Assembly: GCA_008729055.1 (NCBI GenBank)
Contig: SDUX01000079.1
Location: forward strand, 1-20,644
Origin: Pyropia haitanensis
Lineage: Eukaryota; Rhodophyta; Bangiophyceae; Bangiales; Bangiaceae
Reading direction: 5' to 3'
Length of the DNA stretch: 20,644 nt
Shown: positions 8,861-17,436 of the stretch, one piece after another
Layout: each line of letters opens with the position of its first letter
Numbering within the stretch: the first letter of the stretch is position 1
Made by a program: the position numbers and the translations under genes
Notes under the pieces: generated by a model
Seen by the model: only the letters and a program-made list of their open reading frames with translations
What the model was told of the DNA's origin: nothing
Database searches by the model: none

Positions 8861-8949
8861 CCGCCTCCCGAGACCAAACAAAAGCGATGGGGGGGTGCAC
8901 CCCACCCCCCCCCACCCCCCTGCAGCGAAAAAACAGCCCACCACCGCGC
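8861..8949. other. Spacer between the two element copies
   Basis: About 90 bases of C-rich unique sequence between the copy 1 5' end and the tRNA fragment after copy 2. I see no gene. Under the split-tRNA model it is the intergenic spacer of two neighbouring tRNA-Leu genes. Confidence 0.4.
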
Positions 8950-8953
8950 AAAA
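8950..8953 (-). terminator. Pol III terminator (T4) after tRNA-Leu fragment, copy 2
   Basis: A T4 run on the minus strand, three bases after the discriminator base. The surrounding AAAACGATG (plus) is also present beside copy 1, so the two tRNA trailers are related over about nine bases. Confidence 0.45.
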
Positions 8954-8956
8954 CGA

Positions 8957-9030
8957 TGATGACGGCGAGATTCGAACTCGCGCCTCGAAAGACCAGTGCC
9001 TTAAACTGGCGCCTTGGATCGCTTTAGCTA
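8957..9030 (-). tRNA. tRNA-Leu(AAG), 3' portion lacking the 5' acceptor strand (copy 2 target)
   Basis: Identical to the 1015-1088 fragment: positions 8 to 73 of tRNA-Leu(AAG) with intact D arm, anticodon arm, long variable arm, T arm, 3' acceptor strand CGTCATC and discriminator A. The anticodon lies at plus 9000-9002. Here too the 5' acceptor strand is absent and the element 3' UTR takes its place. The flank at the far 5' end of copy 2 (16770-16776) does not supply a matching acceptor strand. Confidence 0.72.
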
Positions 9031-9097
9031 AGAGACGGCAAGTCCCACGACCTACTCTCTCGGGGATGGAGAGGGGGTAACCCCCCCCCCCACTCCA

Positions 9098-12000
9098 CTA
9101 CTCACCGATTCGGGCCAAGCCCGCAGTCAATCCCACACCATTCAAAGTAGCCCGCCCCCCCACCGGCGCGCTCCCACAACCAAAGCAACGGGCGTAGCCA
9201 TTGGCCACGCCCCACGCGTGCGACCGCCAGATGGCGACCGACACGTCACGCATCAGGCGCCCGCGCACCGCCGCCAAGTGCGGACCGCCAAGGGCGTCCC
9301 GCACCCAGCGGTCGGTGGCGGGGCCGACGCGGCCGTACGCCTCCCACACCAGTGGGGCGAACGCGTGCGGCGGCGTGGCGGGCGGAAGCGCGGGAGTGTA
9401 CTTGGCCACCTTGGCCGCCTCCCGCGCCGCGCCCGCCACCACCCGCAGTGGGGCGTCGGCCACCCGCGCGGTGACCTCCCGCGCCAGGGGGGACGCCACC
9501 GAGACGTCCCCCCACGTCACCCGCCCGCTGGCGCGGTGGCGGGCGCGGAGGTCGGGGCGCAGCCCGCCGCCCGTCCCGTCCAGCGCGCGCTCCACCACCA
9601 CGTCCGCCCACGCGTCCGCGCGCTCCAGCGCCGCGGCCACCAGCCCCACAATCCGGTGGTGGAGCGCGGTGGCGCGCGGCGCCTGCAGCGGGCACCCAAC
9701 CACAAAGTGGTGGCCCGCCGCGTCCACGTCGCCGCCGCAGCGACAGCGCGGCGGCGGCGGCGTCGAGCGGGGAGGGGCGCCCAACCACAGGCGCACCGCG
9801 ACGCGCATGGCGGCGCCAGGTATGGCGGCGCCGCCCACCCCCTCCGTCGGCAGGGCGGCCAGCCACAGCGCCGCGCGGTGGCCTTGGCACGCGGCGAGGC
9901 CCGCCCGCCCCCACTGCGGTAGCTCGCGGTAGAGGCGGGCACGCCTCGCCGCGTGCGCGGCACACGACAGCTCGCGCTGCGTGACCGCCTCCTCCCCCTC
10001 CAGCAGCCGCCGCCAGGACGGCGGCGGCGAGTGCGGCCCCGCGTGGTGTGGGGCGTCAGCCCGACGTGAGCAGGTCACGTCGGGGCCGCACTCGGGGAAG
10101 GAGAGGGGGGGCGACAGAGAGTGGGGGGGGGGAGGTCGCCGGCGGCGCCGCCCGCGCGGCCAGCCGTCGCCCGGTGAGGCGGTCGGCCCGCCTCGCGCGG
10201 CGGGGCCGCCCAGAGCAGCCCCGTGTCGGGTGCCGCGGCGTGCGCCGCGACCGCCGCGTGCAGCTCCAGCAGGGAGCTGCACAGCGCGGCCACGCCCGCC
10301 GGCGGTGGAGGCGGCGGAGCGGCCGGGGCAGCCGGGGGCGAGGCCGCGTCGTCGGCCTCGTCCGGCGACGGCTCGACGCGGATGCGCCGGAGACGGCGCA
10401 CCCCGGCCATGGCGTCCCCGGCCGGCGGCGGCAGTGCCGCCGGCGGGTCCACCGCCAGCGACGCCGGAACGCCGCCGGCCACACGCGGGGGGCCGCCCGC
10501 CGCCGGCGCGGCAGGCGTGTCGACCCTCGCGCGGGAGGTGCGGGGGCGGCCGGGTGGCGGCGCGCGCGGGCGGGAAGCCGGCGGCGGGGGGTCAAACAAA
10601 TGCCGCCGCCGCGCAGCCCCGCGGGGCGCAGGCGGCGGCCGGGACGGCACAGCCGCCGCTGGGGCGGCGCGTGCGGTCTTGGCGGCCATCCCCCGTGCGC
10701 GGTCGGGCGCCGCCCGGCCGGCGGTGGGGAGCGCCGGCGGCAGCGGGCGCGTCGCTGCCACTGCGCCGGCGGCGGGCGCGGCGTCCGCGTCGTCCGCCGC
10801 CGGCAGCCGCAACAGACTGTCGCCGAGTGCGCGCAGGGCGGGCGAGTACGCCCGCCCCGCGCGCAGCGCGTCCACCCACGACGCCAGCGCGGCGGCCGGC
10901 GTCACGAGCGTGCGCCCGCCGATCCCCAGCCCCCCCATGGCGGGAGGGAGCGCCGCGCGCGCCGCAATGGCGTCGCGCGTGGCGGGCGTGTCGACCGCGT
11001 CGGTCAGCAGGCCCAACAGGGCCTGCTTCGCGTCGCGGTCGACGGCGCCCGCCAGCCGTGCGCCCCACACCAGTGGCAGCGCCCGCAGCCAGTAGTTGGG
11101 GCGGGGGCCGGCACACAGGCGCAGCAGCAGCAGCTGCGCCTGCAGCGCCGAGGCGGGCAGCGCCGCGACAGCGCGGCACAGCCCCGCCTGCTCCGCCGCC
11201 AGCCGGTCCACGCCCGCAGCGACAAACGCGTCCACCCCGAGGGGGACGGAGAACTGCGTGGTCCCCCCCACCGCCCATTGCGCCGGCCAGCCGGCCGGCG
11301 CCGGCGCGCCGGCCGGCGACCAGCCGACGCTCTTGGCCGGCGCCAGCTCGGCGTCGACGGCCGCCCCGACGGACGCGGCGGCGCCGACGAGGCGCTGCAG
11401 GTGAGCAGGGGGGCCGGCCGCGACCACGTCGTCGTGGAAGGCGCGGATGAGCAGCGTCGGCTGGGCGGCGCGCAGCCGCTCCAGCACCAGCCACAGGCCC
11501 GCCGCGTGCAGCAGCGGGCCGAGAGGGTCGCCCTGCTGGGCGCCCCGCTCGGCCCGCAGCCACAAGCGCGCGGGCGGTGTGGCCAGTGCGAGGGCGGACG
11601 CAGCACCGCCAGCAGCCCATCCGTTACCGCCACCACCGGCGGCCGCGTCGTCAGCCGCACCCGCGCGGCGGCCGCTGACGTCCTCTGCTGGCACGGCCCC
11701 GCCCCCGCCGTGGACGCGCGTGCCTGGCTCGGGCGGCGGGGGGGGTCCAGCCCCGTCCGCCGCCCAGCCGTATACGCACGGCCCCCCCCCGCCGTAGGCC
11801 CACGAGAGGTACGGGCCTACGAGGGGGAGGGCGCGGCACAGCACCGCGTCCGCCGCCGCGCGCGACACCAGGTTGAAGGCGTTGCGGTAGTCCAACTGGA
11901 CTACCGCATGCCCGGGGTGTTGGGCAGTGTGGGCCTCCAGCTCGTGGAGCAAGCGCTCGCACGCGCTGGAGACCCCCACCCCCTGCTGCGTCGGCGCCAG

Positions 12001-13745
12001 CAGGCGCGCCGCCGCCCCGCGCACAGTGCGCGCCAGGGCGGCCGCGGCCAGCTTGCGGAGCACCTCCGGCATCCCGATGGGCCGGAGGCGGGGCAGACCG
12101 TCCTCCCCTGGCCCGCCAGGCTTGGCCAGCAGGAGGAGGTCTGCCCCCGCCAGCGCGTGCGTGGCGGCTCGGGGGACGCGCGCCACGGCGGCGTCCCCCG
12201 CCAACAGCAGCACCACCCCCACCAGCGAGTCCCTCCCCTCCTCCCCCAGCGCCCACAGGTGCTCCGTCCGGAGACCGGACGGGCCGGGGGAGGAGCCGCG
12301 CGGCGCCGCCCGGATGGCGTCCACCGCGGCGGCACGGGTGACGGCGGTGGGCACGTCACCCGCCTCGCCAAACGCCGCCGCCCGCGACAGCTCGGCCGGG
12401 AAGGCCGCCTCGACAGAGGCCGCCGTCGCCAGGCCGGCCGTCGCGGGCGGGAAGAGCGTGCGCGCCTTTGCCCACACGGCGGGCGTCTGCGGCGCGGGCG
12501 GGTTGGCCGTCAGGGCGCGGGCAGCCGCGCCCAGACGACCGGCGCGCACAAGCCGCAGCGCCCGCCGCTGGGCGGCCGTCGTCTCGCCGCTCGTGGCCGT
12601 CCGTGCCGGCCGGCCGCCGTCGCGGCGGACGGGCGCACGTCGCCCGCCGGGGCGCCACACTCCCGCGTCGCGGTCGGCGAGGGCAGCGGCAAAGTCGCCG
12701 CCCAGCACCGCCGCCGCGCGCGCCGCGTGCGACAGGGCGGGCGCCGATTCGCCATCGGGCGCGGCGGTGGCCGGCGCGTGCAGCAGCAGCGACGGCAGCA
12801 GCAGCAGCCACAGCCACGCCGCCTGCCGCGCCGGCTCCCGCCGCGCCCAGTCGAGCGCCTCGGCGGCCAGTGCCCGCCACGGCGCCAGCAGTGCGGACGG
12901 CACGTGCGGCACCGTGCGGGCGCCGGACGCCGTCAGCGGCGCCCACGACGCGCCAGGCGGGGCGGCGCGCAGCAGGAACGCGTCGCGCGCGCGCGCCCAG
13001 GCGGCGTGGTCGACAATGAAGAGGTCGGCTCGCCTGGGCGCGCGCACGTCCGCCCCCCGCGCTCTCGCCGCCCTCGTCGCCGCGGCCACCGCCGCGGCCA
13101 CCGCAGCCGTCGTCGCCCCCGCCGCGTCCCCGCCAGCCGCACGCGCGCTGCCGCCAGCGCTGGCCGCCGTCGGGGCGGCCGCCCGCGCGCGGCGCAGGGC
13201 CGGGTTCAGCCGGCACTTTGGCTCGTGAGAGCGCAGTGCCGACTGCCCCGTCTGGCCCCGCGCCGCGCGGAATGGGCGGTCGCACCAGCGGCAGCCCGCC
13301 AGCTGCAGGGCTGCCGCCACCGCCGCGGGCACCTCTGCCAGCACGTGCGCTGTGCGGAGGTGCACCAGCGACCGCTGGTCGGTCAGCGGCGCCGTCAGCA
13401 CCACCGTGCATCGCGCGGCAGGGCATCTGCCGGGCGCCGTGACGGTGGCGCAGTCGGCGCCGCCGCCGTCCGCCGCGGTCGCCGGCGCGGCGGTGCGCGC
13501 GCTGTCGGCGTCGCCGCGGCCGTCCCCGTCGCGGGCGCCGCTACGGGCGCCCGCCACCGCCGCCACCCGACCACCGGATGCGGTGGCGGCGGGTGCCCTC
13601 AGGTCGGCTCGGGGCACGCTCGGACGCGCGCCGCCCCCCCCCCCGCGGGAAAGGGGGGCGCAGCGTCCGCTGCCGCCGCGGCGCGTGCCGGCTCAGACGC
13701 CGACGCACGCTGCCCTGCGGCGGCAGAGCGACGGGCGTCACTCAT
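9098..13745 (-). CDS. ORF2 of copy 2: zinc fingers, reverse transcriptase and PD-(D/E)XK endonuclease
   Basis: The enzyme should nick the target and copy element RNA from the nick. One frame is open 13617-10075 (1180 codons). Counting from 13617: a C-x4-C-x15-H-x4-H finger at residues 65-91; a C-x2-C-x18-H-x3-C finger at 109-135; RT motif RLRPIGMPEVLRKL; motif A LDYRNAF with Asp576; motif B GAQQGDPLGP near 692-702; motif C FHDD with Asp729-730 (unusual for the common FADD/YADD); KSVGWSP; thumb PRPNYWLRALP. After a frame break near 10166 the C-terminal part continues to TAG 9098-9100, with the zinc knuckle CRCGG...GHH...GC (9745-9692), nuclease RPD-x14-D (Asp codons 9551-9553 and 9506-9508) and KVAKY (9412-9398). 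The ATG at 13745-13743 is chosen because it overlaps the ORF1 stop; a G-run shift near 13640 separates it from the main frame. Expected length is about 1,550 residues. Confidence 0.85.
13738..13745 (-). promoter_or_regulatory. ORF1 stop / ORF2 start overlap, copy 2
   Basis: ATGAGTGA on the minus strand: ATG 13745-13743 opens ORF2 (MSDARRSAAAGQ...) and TGA 13740-13738 ends ORF1 (...DGRRHE). ORF2 is in a different frame from ORF1, so it needs its own initiation or a frameshift. Confidence 0.55.
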
Positions 13746-15557
13746 GGCGACGCCCGTCGCTTGCGTGGGGCGCCGCCGCGGGCCCGGCCGGCGCGATCCC
13801 GGCGGGCGACGCGGCCGACTCGGTCGGCGCATCGCCCGGCGGACCGGCGGCAGCGGGCGCGGTGGGCGCGACGGCGGCAGGCGCAGAGGCGCCCGCAGGG
13901 GGTTGGCCAGGCGCGCCAGCGGGGGCAGCAGTATCGGCGGGGGCAGCCGCAGGGGGCGGGGCGGCCGCGGCAGACGTGGCCGCCCCGGCCGGCGGGACGA
14001 CCGTCGAGGTCGTCCCGGCAGCCGGGGTGACCGCCATCGCCGCGGCGGCCGCGCCAGCAGCGGCCGCCTCCGCCGGCCGCGGGGTTGTGCCGACGGGCCG
14101 CGGGCCCGCCGTCGCACCGACGGGCACAGCGACCACGGGTGGGGCGGCCGGCGGGGGCGCCACGGTGGCAGGCCGCTCGGCAGGCGGTGCCGGCGTCGCC
14201 GGCGCCAGCGCGGACGGCACGCGCGCGCCAGCGGGCGGCGACGCCGGCCGGGGGCGCGCGGGGACGCGAGGAGGGGCGGCCGCCGTCGCCAGTGCCGCCG
14301 CCGCCTCGGTCCGCCGGCGCTTACGCGCCGGCAGCCGGGCGTCGGGGTCGCCGTCGGCTGCCCCCGCGGCGGGGCGCGGCAGCGTGGCCGGCAGGCGGGG
14401 GCCCGGCAGCGGCGTCAGCGCCGCCGCCAGCGTGGTGGCGGCGAGCGCCAGCGGGATCGGTGTGGCGGGCGGGGGAAGCGGCGCCGGCGCGGCGGCAGCC
14501 GCAGCCGCCGCCGCTGCCGCCGGCACACCCGCCCCGGCAGGCCCAGGCCGCCCGGCGGACGCGGCGGGGACGACCCCCTCCATGGCGTCGGCAGACACCG
14601 TGGCGGGGGGCGCAGCCGCGACCGCCGCGGCGGCAGCGGCGGGGGGGGGGGCGGGGGCGGGCGCAGAGGCGGGGCGACCCGCCAGGGGGACGCTGGCCGC
14701 GTTGGCACCGCCCGCCCCCTCGACGCCCTCCATCGGGGAGGGCGTCGCCGCCGCGCCCGCCGGCCGGACCGTGGCGGCGGGCGCAGCCGCGGCAGCGCCG
14801 TGGCCAGCACGGCGGCGCCGCGACCGCGAGCGGCGGCGGCCGCCGGTCACCCCGGCGGCGGCCGCGTCGGCAGGGGTGCCGGCCGCGGTCGCGCGGGCGG
14901 CAGCCGCAGGGGTGGCCCCCGCCGCGGCGCCGTCGGTAGCAGCAGCGGCCGGCGCCGGGCCGGCAGCCGGCGCGCCGCCGGCCGCGACCTCGGCAGGGGC
15001 TGCGGTCACGGCGGCGGGCGGGGCCGCCGCGGGCGCGGTTGCCCCCCCGGCGGCGTGCGTCGCCAGCGCGCCCTCGATGTGGGCGCGCAGCGACGCACGC
15101 AGGTGGGGGGCATGGCCGGCCTCACCGCCAGCTGCTCGAGCTTGGCGGTGAGGCGGCGGCGGCAAAAGTCCGCCGCCACGCCCGACGCGTCGGCGCCCGT
15201 CAGGCCCGCCCGGCGGCGCGACCCGAGGAGCTTGGCACTCCACGGGTCGGCGCCGGGCAGCAGGCGCAGCACCGACGCGGCGGGGCCGGCGCACACCGCG
15301 GCGCGAAACGCGGCCGCCGCGGTGGCCACGACGGTCACCGCGGCGGTGGCGCCAAAGCGGTCGACGTCCGCCACGTGGCGGACGTCGACCCCGGTGAGGT
15401 CGGCCACCGCCGCGCGGAGGCGGTGGGCGCGGGCGTCGCGGGACACCCCCGAGACATAAATTGTCTCGAGGGGTACCGCGAGCGCCGGCCGCGGCCGGCT
15501 GCGGGTGAGTTCCGCAGCGGCCGCAGCCGCGCGCGCGGCGGGATCGGCGAGGGGGGG
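13738..15557 (-). CDS. ORF1 of retrotransposon copy 2, Ala/Pro-rich basic protein
   Basis: The main frame is open for 518 codons (15294-13738). Upstream, after a one-base difference in a G run near 15105 (six G here, seven in copy 1), the N-terminal segment continues in another frame with PALAVPLETIYVSGVSRDA. The layout is as in copy 1: a small structured N-terminal region, then a long Ala/Pro/Gly linker with basic patches (RRRSRSRRRR, ARKRRRTE) and repeated MEGV motifs. The C-terminal third is best preserved here, ending ASDGRRHE. A role in binding element RNA is inferred from its place before the RT ORF, not from a recognised domain. The start codon is unresolved. Confidence 0.6.
15359..15390. 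repeat. Perfect 32-bp palindrome inside ORF1, copy 2
   Basis: The same 16+16 base palindrome as at 7443-7474, with no spacer and no mismatch. Confidence 0.9.
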
Positions 15558-16516
15558 GGCTGGACAGCGCCCGCCCCCCCCCCCCCCCACAGCCCCGACC
15601 GCGCCGCCACCCCGCCCACCACCGTCGCCACCCGCACGCCGCCCGCCGACACCCGCCCGACGCGCACCCCCGACCACCTGCCAGCCCGCACCTCCGTCAC
15701 CCCCGGCACGCGCACCCCCCCCAGCACTCGCCCCCACAGCGTCCACTCCCGCCCCCCCCCCCCCGCACGCGCACCCGCCGCCAGGGAAGCCCCGTCCGGG
15801 CCGCCAGGAAGAAAGCCTTGCGGTTCCGCTGCCGCTCCCTCAGGGCTGCCAGCGCGGGGGGGGGAGGGGGTGACGCGGGGCGGGTGGCTTTGGGGACGGC
15901 GGCCGGAGCCGCATTAGCGTCCCGCACGGGGGCGGCGGCAGAGCCGCCACCCCCGCGCAAACGGGCGCCGCGCTGCACGACCCCCGCCCAGGTGGTGCCC
16001 CCCCCCCCTGAGGGGGGAGGACAAGAACCCCCAGGCGGGGCGGCGCCGGCAGGCCCGCGAGCCCCGTCTACCCCCCCCCCCCCACCCCACGCCCGCCCTG
16101 GCCTTGAGGATGTACCGGTAGAGCCCGCTGCCCGCCGTCAGCCGCTGCCGCGTCCGCACCACCACCCGAATCAGCCCCCCCCCCGACGGCCGGCGCCGCG
16201 ACGCCCAGCACAGCCACCGCACCCGCCGCACCCGCCACGCCGCGGCCGCCCACAGCACCGCCGGCGGACGCAGCACGACCGCCAACCGCCGCCCGGGCGC
16301 CCCCGACGCGGGAGGACGCCGCCACCGCCGCACAGGCGGAAAGGAGGGCGGACGCGCCCGGCCGCCCAGCGCCTCCCGCCGCCGCAGCGGCGGGTGCCGC
16401 CGCCCCCGCGGGCGGTGGCCCCGTGCACCCCGTAGAGGGGGGCGGCGCCGACCCAGCCGCACCGCCAGCTTCGGCTAAGCACCCCCTGGGGGGCCCCAGG
16501 GGGCTGCCAAGGTCAT
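15558..16516 (-). other. 5' part of copy 2, possible upstream extension of ORF1
   Basis: Counterpart of 7642-8600. Coding-like pieces occur in alternating frames separated by long G runs (sense strand) whose lengths differ from copy 1. The ATG at 16516-16514 heads a 13-codon frame ending in TAG before the hairpin. No domain is recognised. Confidence 0.35.
16482..16503. repeat. 10-bp inverted repeat (hairpin) in 5' leader, copy 2
   Basis: CCCCCTGGGG, GG, CCCCAGGGGG, identical to 8566-8587. Confidence 0.8.
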
Positions 16517-16769
16517 AGCGCCCGCCCCCCTCGCGGGGGGAAGCGCCGTCACGTAAACAGCTCGCAGCAGCGCGCGCAAAGGGCGAAAAGTCGGGTGCCG
16601 ACAGTCAGGAAACCCCCAACGTCGACACCTGATTGGCCCAAATCATCTCGAAAACCGCTGTCAATAGCTCAGACCGGCGCCGAAAATTCGTTTTCGACGC
16701 CGCCCCGACCGCGACGTCGACGATCGCGTCGACGCCGCGCGCTACAGACACAACAACCGCCCGATCCGC
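16517..16769 (-). promoter_or_regulatory. 5' leader and probable internal promoter, copy 2
   Basis: Identical in plan to 8601-8853, with the CCAAT box on the sense strand at plus 16632-16636. The open frame that ends at TGA 16605-16607 again runs in from the flank, this time with an ATG-like start supplied outside the element. Confidence 0.4.
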
Positions 16770-17436
16770 GAGGGTGTATATACATGCCCGGAGCTCCATT
16801 CGGGAAACTCGGCTTGCGCCAATCAGAAGGCGGCATACGATTCAATCGTGGGTCTGGGCCTGGGCGGGGCGATCGCGCCTGGATACCGTGGTTTCATATG
16901 ATCGACCCACAGAGAACGATCGTCGCAGGGACAAATATCATCATCGGTCGGTCCGCGGCGGCGGTTTCGCGCTGCGCTTCCCGCGCCGGCCCCCGCCGTC
17001 CGCCGCCGCCGCGCTTCGCGCGCCTGCGCTTCGCTTCCCGCGCGTCCGCGCTGGCCAGCTGTGCATCGCTCCCGCGTGAATGGTGGTGCCAGCCGGCGGC
17101 GGTTTTTTTTCCGGGGGCCGTTGCTGCGGCGCCTGTGCGCAGGCTCTGGGCGCGCTACGGCCGCTTTGGGTGGCGATGCGTACCCGCGTGTTGCAACACA
17201 CTGCGCCTGCAGGTATGCACCGGGTCGTTCTTCTTTTGCGGGCCCCGCGTTCGGCCGCGCGCTCCGGGCACGGGTACACATATAGCGGCGGTCACTGCGC
17301 GTCTCTCCGTCGCGGCTCCCCGACCCCACCACACGCCTCTTGCTAACTGATGCCTGTACTCACACGCCTCATCTCCTTTCTCTACTCCCATCCCTCTCCT
17401 GACCCCTTTGCCTCCCTCATCTCTTCCCGTAGTGCC
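16770..17436. promoter_or_regulatory. Unique flank and likely promoter/5' region of the downstream gene
   Basis: I see no convincing gene in this stretch. It is less GC-rich than the elements. It holds a TGTATATACA palindrome at 16775-16784, a CCAAT box at 16816-16820 (plus), a TATA-like ACATATAG near 17278, and a pyrimidine-rich stretch (about 17360-17430) ending in CCCGTAG just before TGCCATGG. The last could be a 5' UTR or the 3' end of a leader intron. The order TATA-like, pyrimidine tract, ATG points to a plus-strand gene starting at 17437. Confidence 0.35.

Larger units (their letters stand above)
9031..16769 (-). mobile_element. Non-LTR retrotransposon with restriction-like endonuclease, copy 2 (better preserved)
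   Basis: Full-length sister of copy 1 with the same 5' start (16769) and 3' end, same orientation, about 100 bases away. It keeps intact zinc-finger, RT and nuclease motifs in ORF2. Frame is lost only at a few points: a G run near 13640, one extra base near 10166, and a G run near 15105 in ORF1. The differences from copy 1 are scattered substitutions and many small indels, so the copies look young but not freshly duplicated. No target-site duplication or poly(A) tail is visible. Confidence 0.87.

Noticed and set aside
8845..8870. Target-site duplication around either element
   Set aside because: The 5' and 3' flanks of each copy share no direct repeat of useful length; the AAAACGATG shared by the two 3' flanks is between copies, not around one copy.
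10048..15459. 1803-codon open frame on the plus strand across copy 2
   Set aside because: It lies antisense to ORF2 and ORF1, is Arg/Gly/Ala-rich without motifs, and exists because GC-rich DNA has few stops. The minus strand carries the RT, zinc-finger and nuclease motifs.
1015..16769. Long terminal repeats of an LTR retrotransposon, or a segmental duplication
   Set aside because: The 7.7-kb repeats each contain a complete RT element of non-LTR type, no internal region lies between them, and the flanks differ.
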